Assembly: GCA_903881585.1 (NCBI GenBank)
Contig: CAIRTW010000320.1
Span: 1 to 47,636 of the forward strand
Reading direction: 5' to 3'
DNA: 47,636 bases
Origin: an uncultured Bacteroidota bacterium
GTDB taxonomy: Bacteria > Bacteroidota > Bacteroidia > Chitinophagales > Chitinophagaceae
Part shown: one piece after another, positions 8,103 to 15,508 of the stretch
Position numbering within the stretch: position 1 is the stretch's first letter
Layout of the letters: every line of letters begins with the position of its first letter
Position numbers and translations under genes: made by a program
Notes under the pieces: generated by a model
Database searches by the model: none
The model's input: only the letters and a program-made list of their open reading frames with translations
What the model was told of the DNA's origin: nothing

Positions 8103-8230
8103 TTTCTCGCAGAGCGTCGTAAAGGTTTCTCGCAAAGTCGCCCGGAAGGGGTTTCGCAAAAAAAGGTCTCTCGCAAAGGCGCAGTTTCCCACATTTTGTT
8201 TTCAAGGCCGCAAAGCGCGTGTTAGCATTT
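8103..8230. repeat. Dispersed CTCGCAAAG repeat, copy B
   Basis: It contains several CTCGCAAAG/TTCGCAAA words, then TCTCTCGCAAAGGCGCAGTT, ACATTTTGTTTTCAAGGCCG and CAAAGCGCGTGTTAG. It starts directly after the SirB1-like gene stop. A degenerate GCCTGCTGGTAGGC palindromic word follows at about 8250. Confidence 0.65.
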
Positions 8231-8432
8231 TTGCAAACATAGGAGGCGTAAAGCGAGCCTGCTGGTAGGCGGCCGCGAGTCGGAGTTCCTTCCTATTCAG
8301 TTTTAAAAGGCAAGCTTCAAAATAGCCAAGCCTCAATCCTTCAACTAAGCCCAGGGAAGAATGCTGATTGTGGTTGAATCAATAATTTTATTCAGGCCTA
8401 TTTGTTTTACTTTTGGTGTACAAGGCTACATA

Positions 8433-9659
8433 TTGAATCTTTCATTTTTCATAGCGCGGCGGTACCTGGTGAAACAGAAGGGTACGTTCTCGTCGTTCAT
8501 AATACGGCTGGCTATTGCTGCCACTGCGCTGAGCGTAACGGTGATGATAGTTGCGATGGCTGTGGTGACGGGCTTTAACTATGCAGTGACGGAGAAGCTG
8601 TATAGCTTTATGGGGCATGTGCATGTGATACCGTATGACGAAACGAAGTCGAACGCGCTGAACTATGCAGAGCCGGTGTTTTATGACCGGAAACTGCTGG
8701 GCGAAATGAGGCAGATACCGCATGTATCATCGGCATCTGCGTTCACAGAGTGGCCGGCTATTGTGCAGTTCAGGGGGCGTATGGAAGGGCTGGCGCTGAA
8801 GGGGGTGGACAAAGATTTTCGTTTCCTGCGGGGCATCACTACATCGGGCGCGGCAATTGACTACAGCGATACTGTTTATGCCAAGCAGATATTGATTTCC
8901 AAAACCACCGCCGACCGCCTGAACGCAAGCATAGGGGATACATTGCAGCTTGATTTTTTTGAGGCAGGGCTGCCGCGCATACGCCGGGTGAAGGTATGTG
9001 GGCTATACCACAGCGGTATGGAAGAGGTGGACAAGAATTTTGCGGTATGCGATATGCGGCTGCTGCAACGCATAAATAACTGGGGTGCAGACAGCATAAA
9101 TGGCTACCAGCTGGACCTGGACAACGAAAAATATGCCGATACGGTTGCGAACTTCATTCACTACGGCCTTATAAAACCGCCGTTGGAGTCTTATACTACT
9201 ACCGATAATTACTCATTTATCTTTGACTGGCTGAAACTGCAAAGCATGAATGGTACCATACTGCTGATAATAATGGCTGTGGTGGCGATAATAAACATGG
9301 GCGCGGTACTGGTGATACTGATGGTGGACCGGGCAAATATGGTGGGCCTGCTGAAAGCGCTGGGGATGCCATTTGAGGCGACAAGGAACATTTTCCTGAG
9401 CATTGCCGGGCTGATAGGGGCCACAGGAATACTGCTGGGCAATGCGCTGGCATTGCTGCTGTGCTGGCTGCAGCTGCGGTTCGGGCTGATGAAGCTGCCG
9501 GAGGACACTTATTATATGCACTTTGTGCCGATAAAAATAATATGGTGGCATGTGGCTATGATAGATGTTGTGACCCTGGCGCTGTGTGTGCTTTGCATGT
9601 GGCTGCCTACGCTGTATATTCGCAGGATACAGCCGGCGCGGGTGCTGCAGTTTAAATGA
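8433..9659 (+). CDS. ABC-transporter permease of the LolC/LolE-FtsX type
   Basis: Lipoprotein-releasing-type permease subunit in the inner membrane. The N-terminus LSFFIARRYLVKQKGTFSSF and the first membrane segment (AIAATALSVTVMIVAMAVV) are hallmarks. A ~200-residue periplasmic MacB-like domain follows (HVHVIPYDE ... KAKQ/ISKTTADRL), then three C-terminal membrane segments forming the FtsX domain (ILLIIMAVVAIINMGAVL; MVGLLKALGMPFEATRNIFL; final QPARVLQFK). Start: the family begins right before FIARRYL, which points to TTG 8433; an ATG at 8361 would add 24 residues of hydrophobic but unconserved sequence. No ATPase partner gene lies next to it, so the LolD-like subunit must be elsewhere. Confidence 0.9.
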   Translation: MNLSFFIARRYLVKQKGTFSSFIIRLAIAATALSVTVMIVAMAVVTGFNYAVTEKLYSFMGHVHVIPYDETKSNALNYAEPVFYDRKLLGEMRQIPHVSSASAFTEWPAIVQFRGRMEGLALKGVDKDFRFLRGITTSGAAIDYSDTVYAKQILISKTTADRLNASIGDTLQLDFFEAGLPRIRRVKVCGLYHSGMEEVDKNFAVCDMRLLQRINNWGADSINGYQLDLDNEKYADTVANFIHYGLIKPPLESYTTTDNYSFIFDWLKLQSMNGTILLIIMAVVAIINMGAVLVILMVDRANMVGLLKALGMPFEATRNIFLSIAGLIGATGILLGNALALLLCWLQLRFGLMKLPEDTYYMHFVPIKIIWWHVAMIDVVTLALCVLCMWLPTLYIRRIQPARVLQFK

Positions 9660-9880
9660 CCTCTCCCCAGCCCTCTGCTTTGGAGGGTGAGGTCGAGCGA
9701 GTTGCCTGTTGGACGTGAGCCAACCACCGCGGCCTGAAAACACTGCTTCGCTATGTTTTCAGGCGTGCCCCTCTTTGATGAAAGGACGGGAGGTGGTGTG
9801 CGGCTCTCATTTTCTACAAAGATTTTATTGAGCTATCAAATTCTGCAAAACATGTGGATAAGTAAACTCTGTAAAAACGC
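9660..9880. repeat. Cluster of palindromic intergenic repeat words
   Basis: Contains CCCTC-tgctttg-GAGGG near 9670 and a perfect hairpin with arms GCCTGAAAACA (9732-9742) and TGTTTTCAGGC (9754-9764). Then comes GCCCCTCTTTGATGAAAGGACGGG, which is a broken version of the 6761 palindrome. The first hairpin may end transcription of the permease gene. No gene is seen in 9660-10007. Confidence 0.55.
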
Positions 9881-9887
9881 AGTATCA

Positions 9888-9917
9888 TTTGTTTGATACA
9901 AAAGAATATTAACTTTA
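9888..9917 (+). promoter_or_regulatory. Possible Bacteroidota promoter for the H1-like gene
   Basis: TTTG (9888-9891), an 18-base spacer, then TAACTTTA (9910-9917), one base off the TAnnTTTG -7 consensus. It would give a leader of about 85 bases before ATG 10008. The same TAACTTTA octamer precedes several other genes in this window. Confidence 0.4.
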
Positions 9918-10007
9918 TGGTGTTACGAAATGAGAAAAACAACTTCATAAAGATATAGCACTCAGTAAGCAACAGTTTTTTATTTTTAACCCCTTAAATT
10001 CACAATT

Positions 10008-10181
10008 ATGGCAAGTTCAGTTAAGAAGGCAGCAGCTCCAAAGAAAGCAGCTCCAAAGAAAGCAGCAGCTCCAAAGAAGGCGGCTCCTAAAAAAGCAGCA
10101 GCGCCTAAGAAGGCGGCACCTAAGAAAGCAGCTCCGAAAAAAGCGGCAGCTCCGAAGAAAGTTGTTGCTAAAAAGAAATAA
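10008..10181 (+). CDS. Histone H1-like Lys/Ala/Pro-rich DNA-binding protein
   Basis: 57 residues, ATG 10008 to TAA 10179-10181. After MASSV the protein consists of eight KKAAP or KKAAAP units and ends KKVVAKKK. This is the composition of H1 C-terminal tails and of bacterial Hc1/AlgP-like and Bacteroidota H1-like nucleoid proteins, which bind DNA through Lys charge. The repeats are encoded by varied synonymous codons (AAG/AAA, GCA/GCT/GCG), so the array is not a fresh slippage product. A putative promoter precedes it and a good terminator follows, consistent with an abundantly expressed single-gene unit. Repeat number may vary between strains. A Pro/Ala-rich frame on the other strand is only the shadow of this array. 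Confidence 0.85.
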   Translation: MASSVKKAAAPKKAAPKKAAAPKKAAPKKAAAPKKAAPKKAAPKKAAAPKKVVAKKK

Positions 10182-10197
10182 ATTTTTAGCAGGAAAT

Positions 10198-10234
10198 AAA
10201 AAACCGCCCGGATCAATTTCGCGGCGGCTTTTTT
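10198..10234 (+). terminator. Terminator of the H1-like gene
   Basis: AAAAAACCGCC (10198-10208) pairs with GGCGG (10223-10227) followed by CTTTTTT. It begins 17 bases after the stop codon. Confidence 0.75.
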
Positions 10235-10274
10235 ATGTTCAATTTTATCGCTTGTGGAAAGTTTCTGTCAAGAA

Positions 10275-10302
10275 AAAACCGCCCGGAAGCCTGAGCGGTT
10301 TT
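10275..10302 (-). terminator. Bidirectional-looking terminator, mainly for the downstream minus-strand gene
   Basis: AAAACCGC (10275-10282) and GCGGTTTT (10295-10302) form a perfect 8 bp stem with A/T tracts on both sides. It is 25 bases past the stop of the minus-strand gene and could also back up the H1-like gene terminator. Confidence 0.65.
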
Positions 10303-10326
10303 AATATCCCTGATGAGATCGATCTA

Positions 10327-10743
10327 TTACTTTACAGATGCAACTGCTTCTGTGGTTTTTGCGTTCATTTGCGGCGCTGAAGACCTGGCATCGTCATAGT
10401 AAGCGAGGAGGATCTTGTAGCCCTTGCATTTTTCACCGAGCACGTTGGCTTCGCAGCCGGCATACCCTACAAATTTCTCTTCATTAGGACCGATCTTCTC
10501 GATCACCTTGATTCTCTTTTGGAGGTAGTCATTAACCATTACGGACTCTTCTATCCTTACCGTGATAATGCGGTCGGAAGATTTGTTGGTAATAGCGCAG
10601 GCTTTCTGGTCTGTTAAAACCTTGGCGCCCTTGGCTGGAACGAGAACGGCTACCTTAGCTGCATTCTCTACAATTTTTTTCTGTGCAAAAGCGCCGTTTG
10701 CGCTAATGATTGCTGCTGCTGCGAGGAGGAGTATCTTTTTCAT
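10327..10743 (-). CDS. Exported hypothetical protein, 138 residues
   Basis: The start at ATG 10743 gives MKKILLLAAAAIISANGAFAQ, a clean signal peptide with an AFA cleavage site; a longer frame beginning at 10839 would bury it and is rejected. The mature protein is about 118 residues, with a predicted beta-rich core (KVLTDQKACAITNKSSDRIITVRIEE) and four Cys (KACAI, GCEAN, EKCKG) that could form disulfides. No family recognised. It is probably periplasmic. It converges with the H1-like gene, and both share the terminator region between them. A single transcription unit; the region upstream is AT-rich. Confidence 0.8.
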   Translation of the reverse strand: MKKILLLAAAAIISANGAFAQKKIVENAAKVAVLVPAKGAKVLTDQKACAITNKSSDRIITVRIEESVMVNDYLQKRIKVIEKIGPNEEKFVGYAGCEANVLGEKCKGYKILLAYYDDARSSAPQMNAKTTEAVASVK

Positions 10744-11055
10744 TTTATTAATGATTTGCAAAGCGTTTACTAATGATTTGTTAATGCAAATGTATATCGC
10801 CTTTTCGAAACAGCAAAATAATTTTCTGATTTTTTTCAAAGAAATTTAATCGAAATCTGTAAATGATTGATTTAATGTATTTTGAGATAAAAATAAATTT
10901 CGTACAATGGAAATTAAAAATCGGGATTCAGATAAAACATCTGTTATTCGATCATTTGCGAGTGATTAACAAATGGATTTGATAAACAATGAAGCAAATA
11001 GCGGTGCGATGGAGATACTTCGGTGACCTGCGATCGCATAGCAGGTGAAGAAAAT
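10744..11055. other. AT-rich intergenic region, promoter of the exported protein, no gene seen
   Basis: Strongly AT-rich to about 10990, with no open frame of protein character. Near 11030 there is a weak inverted word ACCTGC-gatcgcata-GCAGGT. Nothing else is recognised. Confidence 0.5.
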
Positions 11056-11090
11056 AAGAAACGGCGCACTTTTATGGTGCGCCGTTTCTT
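11056..11090 (-). terminator. Strong terminator after the alcohol dehydrogenase gene
   Basis: Perfect 14 bp arms AAGAAACGGCGCAC (11056-11069) and GTGCGCCGTTTCTT (11077-11090) with a 7-base loop. On the minus strand it lies 46 bases after the adh stop codon and runs into ATTTTCTTC. Confidence 0.85.
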
Positions 11091-11135
11091 ACTCATTAGT
11101 GGCGGCTTTTTGCTAAAGCTGCCGTGTTATACTTT

Positions 11136-12179
11136 TTAAAGGGTGGCAAGATCAATAACAAACCGATATTTAACGTCGCCTTTCAACATGCGCTCATAAG
11201 CTTCGTTGATATAGGCCATCTTTATTACCTCAACATCAGAAACAATATTATTTGCGGCGCAATAATCCAGCATTTCCTGTGTTTCGGGAAGGCCGCCAAT
11301 TGCAGAGCCGGCAAGGCTGCGCCGGTTTCCCAACAGGCTAAAAGCTGTGATTTGAGACGGGGTGGGCGGCGCTCCGACACAGATCATTACACCATCAGTA
11401 TCCAGCATGCCCAGGTAGGTGTTGTAATCGTGCTCGGCAGATACTGTAACTATGATGAAATTAAACTTGCCTGCCAGCGCTTTCAATTGACCGGCATCTT
11501 TGGTAAGCGCGAAATGGTGTGCGCCAAGCTGTTTTGCATCCTGCTCTTTTCCGGGTGAAGTACTCAGTACTGTTACTTCTGCACCAAAAGATGCAGCAAA
11601 CTTTACTGCCATATGGCCCAGTCCTCCCAGCCCTACAACGGCAACCTTATGTCCTTTCCCAACGCCCCAATGTCGTAATGGAGAGTAAGTGGTTATGCCG
11701 GCGCATAATAGTGGTGCAACGGCTTCCAAGGGTAGTTTATCGGATACTTTTAAGACGAAACTTTCATCGACAACTATCTGATTGGAATAGCCACCATAAG
11801 TAACCCCGCCGGATTTTTTGTCTGATCCGTTGTAGGTACCTGTGGAGCCATTGCGGCAAAACTGTTCAAGACCTTTTTTGCAATTGTCACATTCACGGCA
11901 GGAGTCAACAAGGCAACCTACACCGGCAAGATCGCCTTCTTTAAACTTAGTAACGCCGCTACCCACCTTAGTGACACGGCCAACGATTTCATGGCCCGGT
12001 ACTATAGGATATGTGGTATGACTCCATTCGTTTCTCACCTGGTGCAGATCGGAGTGGCAAACGCCACAGTAAAGTATCTCGAACTGTACATCATGTGGAC
12101 CAACCTCTCTTCTTTCGAAATCAAACGGACCGAGTGCGTCCGTTGCTGATTGCGCCGCGTAACCTCTTGTAGCTATCAT
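11136..12179 (-). CDS. Zinc-dependent NAD(P)-alcohol dehydrogenase, cinnamyl-alcohol/AdhC-YahK type
   Basis: 347 residues, medium-chain dehydrogenase/reductase. Catalytic zinc ligands are visible as Cys41 (GVCHSD), His63-Glu64 (PGHEIVG) and Cys159 (LLCAG). The structural zinc loop has Cys94, Cys97, Cys100 and Cys108. The cofactor site is GLGGLGHMA from residue 183. The sequence order and the DLHQ/PLRHWGVGKG patterns match the CAD-like group, which reduces aldehydes with NADPH. The exact substrate cannot be told. Cytosolic. It is a single gene with its own strong terminator and a ~190-base upstream spacer shared with the divergent MCE gene. Confidence 0.95.
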   Translation of the reverse strand: MIATRGYAAQSATDALGPFDFERREVGPHDVQFEILYCGVCHSDLHQVRNEWSHTTYPIVPGHEIVGRVTKVGSGVTKFKEGDLAGVGCLVDSCRECDNCKKGLEQFCRNGSTGTYNGSDKKSGGVTYGGYSNQIVVDESFVLKVSDKLPLEAVAPLLCAGITTYSPLRHWGVGKGHKVAVVGLGGLGHMAVKFAASFGAEVTVLSTSPGKEQDAKQLGAHHFALTKDAGQLKALAGKFNFIIVTVSAEHDYNTYLGMLDTDGVMICVGAPPTPSQITAFSLLGNRRSLAGSAIGGLPETQEMLDYCAANNIVSDVEVIKMAYINEAYERMLKGDVKYRFVIDLATL

Positions 12180-12389
12180 GCTTTTTTGTTTTTAAAAGAT
12201 GAAGGTATGCTGAAATTATTCCAGTCTATTTTTAAAATGAGCAAAAGAGTGTAATTGAATAGTCTCAAGCGCGAAAAAGGAGAATTTCATGGAAACATAC
12301 CGCCTATACCTACATAGAATGTTATAATACAGGTAAAAACGCTAATCTATGGCTGTCTTTTCGTTATTTTGCGGATATTTGAGCGGTAT

Positions 12390-13334
12390 ATGAGTATAGC
12401 AAAGGAAATAAAAATCGGGGTATTGGCAACAACAGCCCTGGTAGTTCTCTTCGTAGGTTTTTATTTTCTTAAAGGCGCTGCCGTTTTTTCAAATGAGCGT
12501 GATTATTACTGTTACTTCAAGGATGTAGATGGGCTTCAGAACTCCGCTCCTGTGCAGGTGCGTGGCCTGAATGTGGGCCGGGTATCGCGTACGCAACTGA
12601 TAGATAATAAGGGTGTCTTAGTAAGGATAAGCATAAGTAAAAGCGTGGAAATACCCCGCGGCACGATTGCAGAGCTGGCTTCTGACCTGCTTGGGCCAAA
12701 GATCATCAAACTGGAATTGGGGCCGGGGCCGGAACTGATGGGCAAGGGCGACACGCTGGCGAGCCACAACGAAGCAGGTGTAATAGATAAGGTAAGCGAC
12801 CAACTGACGCCAAGACTGGCAGAGCTGAAAGAAACTATATCTGAGTTTAACCGTGCGCTGGCAGGTGTGAACTCAATAGTGGGCGAAGAGAACCAGAAAG
12901 CCCTTAGCGCAGCAATAGCGTCTATAAAAACCACCGCCGATAACCTGGCAACATTGTCTTCTTCGCTAAGCAAGGAGAGCGGCGAAATAGGCGATGTAAT
13001 ACATAATGCCAAAAGCATAACAGGGAACCTGAGCAAGAACAACGATACGATAACCCACATACTGGCCAATGCAAGCAATATAACCCGCCAGCTATCGAAC
13101 GCGCCGATACAGAAGACAATGGCCGACCTGCAAAAGACGATAGGTGAACTGCATGGGGTGATGGATAAAATAAATAACAACCAGGGATCGCTGGGTATGC
13201 TCATCAATAATAAGGACGTATATAACAACCTCAATAGCTCGCTACATTCGCTGAACGGCCTTATGGAAGACATAAAGGCGCACCCAAGCCATTATATAAA
13301 TGTGACCGTATTTGGCAGCGGCAGTAAAAAATAA
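12390..13334 (+). CDS. MlaD/MCE-family lipid-transport protein
   Basis: 314 residues from ATG 12390 (MSIAKEIKIG); a TTG 21 bases upstream is possible but would displace the usual start. One N-terminal membrane helix (IGVLATTALVVLFVGFYFL, residues ~9-28) anchors it in the inner membrane. The MCE domain follows, with FKDVDGLQNSAPVQVRGLNVG and a beta-barrel up to ~residue 115, then a long helical coiled tail (repeated TADNLATLSSSLSKESGEI, TIGELHGVMDKIN). Such proteins carry phospholipids between membranes as the substrate-binding part of an MCE ABC system. The ATPase and permease partners are not in the window. The OstA-like gene follows on the same strand, a common Bacteroidota envelope arrangement. 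Confidence 0.92.
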   Translation: MSIAKEIKIGVLATTALVVLFVGFYFLKGAAVFSNERDYYCYFKDVDGLQNSAPVQVRGLNVGRVSRTQLIDNKGVLVRISISKSVEIPRGTIAELASDLLGPKIIKLELGPGPELMGKGDTLASHNEAGVIDKVSDQLTPRLAELKETISEFNRALAGVNSIVGEENQKALSAAIASIKTTADNLATLSSSLSKESGEIGDVIHNAKSITGNLSKNNDTITHILANASNITRQLSNAPIQKTMADLQKTIGELHGVMDKINNNQGSLGMLINNKDVYNNLNSSLHSLNGLMEDIKAHPSHYINVTVFGSGSKK

Positions 13335-13369
13335 TTTTTTCAAAACAATATTGCCCTTGATAGCTGCTT

Positions 13370-13407
13370 CCCGCAAAGGCGTAAAATTATTTCTCGCAAA
13401 GGCGCGT
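13370..13407. repeat. Dispersed CTCGCAAAG repeat, short copy C
   Basis: CCGCAAAGGCGTAAAA followed by TTTCTCGCAAAGGCGCG. It is a shortened copy of the family seen at 7041, 8103 and 27799, lying between the MCE and OstA-like genes. Confidence 0.55.
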
Positions 13408-13433
13408 ATATATTGTCTTAATCGCGAGCCATT

Positions 13434-13466
13434 AGATTTGACAACTTTTAAAAAGTTGTCAAATCT
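13434..13466. repeat. Perfect 33 bp palindrome upstream of the OstA-like gene
   Basis: Arms AGATTTGACAACTTTT (13434-13449) and AAAAGTTGTCAAATCT (13451-13466) are exact complements around one base. It ends 10 bases before ATG 13477. It could act as a terminator of the MCE gene, an mRNA hairpin covering the start region, or a mobile palindromic unit. Confidence 0.8.
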
Positions 13467-13476
13467 GGCATTGCCG

Positions 13477-15405
13477 ATGACAGGTAAGTCGTTAATGGTT
13501 TGGTTGTTTATTATGTTCCCTGCTTTTACGGTGATAGCACAGCAGACCGACACCAGCAAGATCACCATTAAGATACTGAATACGAGGGTTATTACTTTTA
13601 ATAAGACGGATTCGGGGGAGTACCGGAAGTTTATAGATTCGGTGGCTTTTTTGGAGGGTACGGATACTTTGTATTGCGACAGCGCTTACCAGAACAGCCT
13701 GACCAAAAATTTTGAGGCATTCGGTGATGTGCGGATCTCGCAGCAGGATGGCACGCAGGGCACCAGTGATTACCTGCGCTACACATCGGACAAAAAACTG
13801 GCCTATATGAAGGGCAATGTGACGCTGACCGATGGCAAAAACAAATTGAACTGCGAAGCCCTGACCTACGACCTGGGTACAAAAACAGGTGAATATTTTG
13901 ATTGGGGCACACTGCATAGCGACAGCACTTATGTAACAAGCAAGACTGGTGTATATAATGTGCATACCAAGGATGCTCGTTTCAAAGTGGATGTGCTGAT
14001 CACAGACCCTAAGTATCACATTACTTCTCAGGACCTGGGATATAACACAGAGACGAAGATGGAAACGTTTTTTTCCAAATCGACGGTGATCAGTGATAGT
14101 GGTAAGTCCATACTTACTACAAGCAAAGGGACTTATGACAGTAAGAATGTGATCGCGCGGTTCACCGGGCCATCTTCCATATGGTATGATGGGCAGTACA
14201 TAGAGGGAGATTCGATGCACTATAACAAGCAAACGGGTTACGGCTACGCCATAGGCAATGTGGTATCGATAGATACTGCCCACCACTCGACTCTTAAATG
14301 CGGTCATGCTGTGTACTTTAAGAAGCAGCGGATATTGTGGGCGATGATAAAACCTGTGATGGAACAGGTAAATGGCAAGGATACCATATATATGCGGGCA
14401 GATACTTTTTATACGGCGCCGATGGTGAAGATGGAAATTCCAAAGTCTAAAATCCAAAATCAAAAGTCAGGGGATTCCGTTGGCAGCCGGCAGTTGGCAG
14501 TTGACAGTCTGCGGCAGGCAGTTGGTCCCGATAGCTATCGGGATGCAGATTCTGTGAGCGGGTCAAAAGATTCTGCTGCAAAACACGCCGTAGCAAAGCA
14601 ATCCCGATCCCCAATCCCCAAATCCAAATTACGAGCCTGGCGGCTGCCGGATTACAAATACCGGATACCGGATTTTATGACCGATACCAGTAATGCAAAA
14701 CCGGTGAAGGTGACGACAGATGCGGTTGCAAACCAACCACAACCGGTGGCGAACACAGGAAAGAAGGGCAGGAAAAACAAAGTAAAAATGCCTAAGATCA
14801 AAGTGGCAGATACCGCAGAGGCAGATACTACTGCACCTATGTACTTTGTGGGTTATAACCATGTGAAGATATTCTCCGACTCGATGCAGGGTAAGTGTGA
14901 CAGTGTATGCTACACCCGCAGTGACTCAACGATACGGATGATAGACATACCGATACTGTGGGCGCATAACAGCCAGATAACGGGAGATACGATACTGCTG
15001 TACCTGGATAGCAATAAGCTGCGGAAAATGTATGTGCCGAATAACGCTTTCCTGGTCTCGAGGTCGGGGCCGGAGCAGGCGCATCTGTTTGACCAGGTGC
15101 AGGGCAAGACACTGACGGGCTACTTTAAGAATAATACCATAACGGATATGACTGTCTATCCAAATGCCGAGTGCATCTATTATGCCACGGATAAAACCAA
15201 GGCTTATATAGGTGTGGATGAGGCTACCAGCACACGTATGCGCATCTTCTTCGCAGACCAAAATATCACGTTCATCAAGTTTACGCAGGATGCCAAGCAC
15301 ACAATAACGCCGCTGGAGAAAGCTGACCTGCCTAATATGAAGCTGAGCAGATTCAAATGGTTATTTGACCAGCGGCCGCTGAGTAAAGAGGAGTTGTTTA
15401 AATAG
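13477..15405 (+). CDS. OstA/LptA-like outer-membrane biogenesis protein with a repeat-derived linker
   Basis: 642 residues from ATG 13477. A signal-like N-terminus (LMVWLFIMFPAFTVIAQQ) is followed by an OstA-like domain (residues ~30-310) of repeating strands: DTLYCDSAYQN, FEAFGDVRISQQDGTQG, LAYMKGNVTLTDGKNKL, TSKGTYDSKN, SMHYNKQTGYG. Such proteins handle LPS or lipid-A transport across the periplasm. Residues ~320-450 are a Ser/Lys/Pro-rich linker encoded by intergenic repeat words (14440-14628). A second OstA-like domain ends the protein (MYFVGYNHVKIFSDSMQGK and onward). Longer frames start at 13312 but lack a signal peptide. The MCE gene lies 142 bases upstream. The linker is likely unstructured. 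Confidence 0.9.
   Translation: MTGKSLMVWLFIMFPAFTVIAQQTDTSKITIKILNTRVITFNKTDSGEYRKFIDSVAFLEGTDTLYCDSAYQNSLTKNFEAFGDVRISQQDGTQGTSDYLRYTSDKKLAYMKGNVTLTDGKNKLNCEALTYDLGTKTGEYFDWGTLHSDSTYVTSKTGVYNVHTKDARFKVDVLITDPKYHITSQDLGYNTETKMETFFSKSTVISDSGKSILTTSKGTYDSKNVIARFTGPSSIWYDGQYIEGDSMHYNKQTGYGYAIGNVVSIDTAHHSTLKCGHAVYFKKQRILWAMIKPVMEQVNGKDTIYMRADTFYTAPMVKMEIPKSKIQNQKSGDSVGSRQLAVDSLRQAVGPDSYRDADSVSGSKDSAAKHAVAKQSRSPIPKSKLRAWRLPDYKYRIPDFMTDTSNAKPVKVTTDAVANQPQPVANTGKKGRKNKVKMPKIKVADTAEADTTAPMYFVGYNHVKIFSDSMQGKCDSVCYTRSDSTIRMIDIPILWAHNSQITGDTILLYLDSNKLRKMYVPNNAFLVSRSGPEQAHLFDQVQGKTLTGYFKNNTITDMTVYPNAECIYYATDKTKAYIGVDEATSTRMRIFFADQNITFIKFTQDAKHTITPLEKADLPNMKLSRFKWLFDQRPLSKEELFK
14440..14628. repeat. Intergenic repeat words inserted in frame in the OstA-like coding sequence
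   Basis: Within the gene lie AAAGTCTAAAATCCAAAATC, then GGCAGTTGGCAGTTGACAG (about 14489-14507), the perfect 18 bp palindrome TCCCGATAGCTATCGGGA (14526-14543), and ATCCCGATCCCCAATCCCCA with AAATCCAAATT (to 14628). The same words occur between genes at 15408-15480, 34741-34800 and 46656-46730. Confidence 0.65.
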
Positions 15406-15508
15406 GGGTTGGAATTGGGTAGTTCGGCAAGGCTCACTATGGCAAGTGGAATTTGGGATTTGGATCGTTATCGGGAATACTCTGCTATTCGTCGCCGGAA
15501 AATCTAAT

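Noticed and set aside
12536-13273. 245-codon open frame antisense to the MCE gene
   Set aside because: Leu/Ser-rich translation typical of the reverse strand of an Ala/Leu/Lys-rich helical gene.
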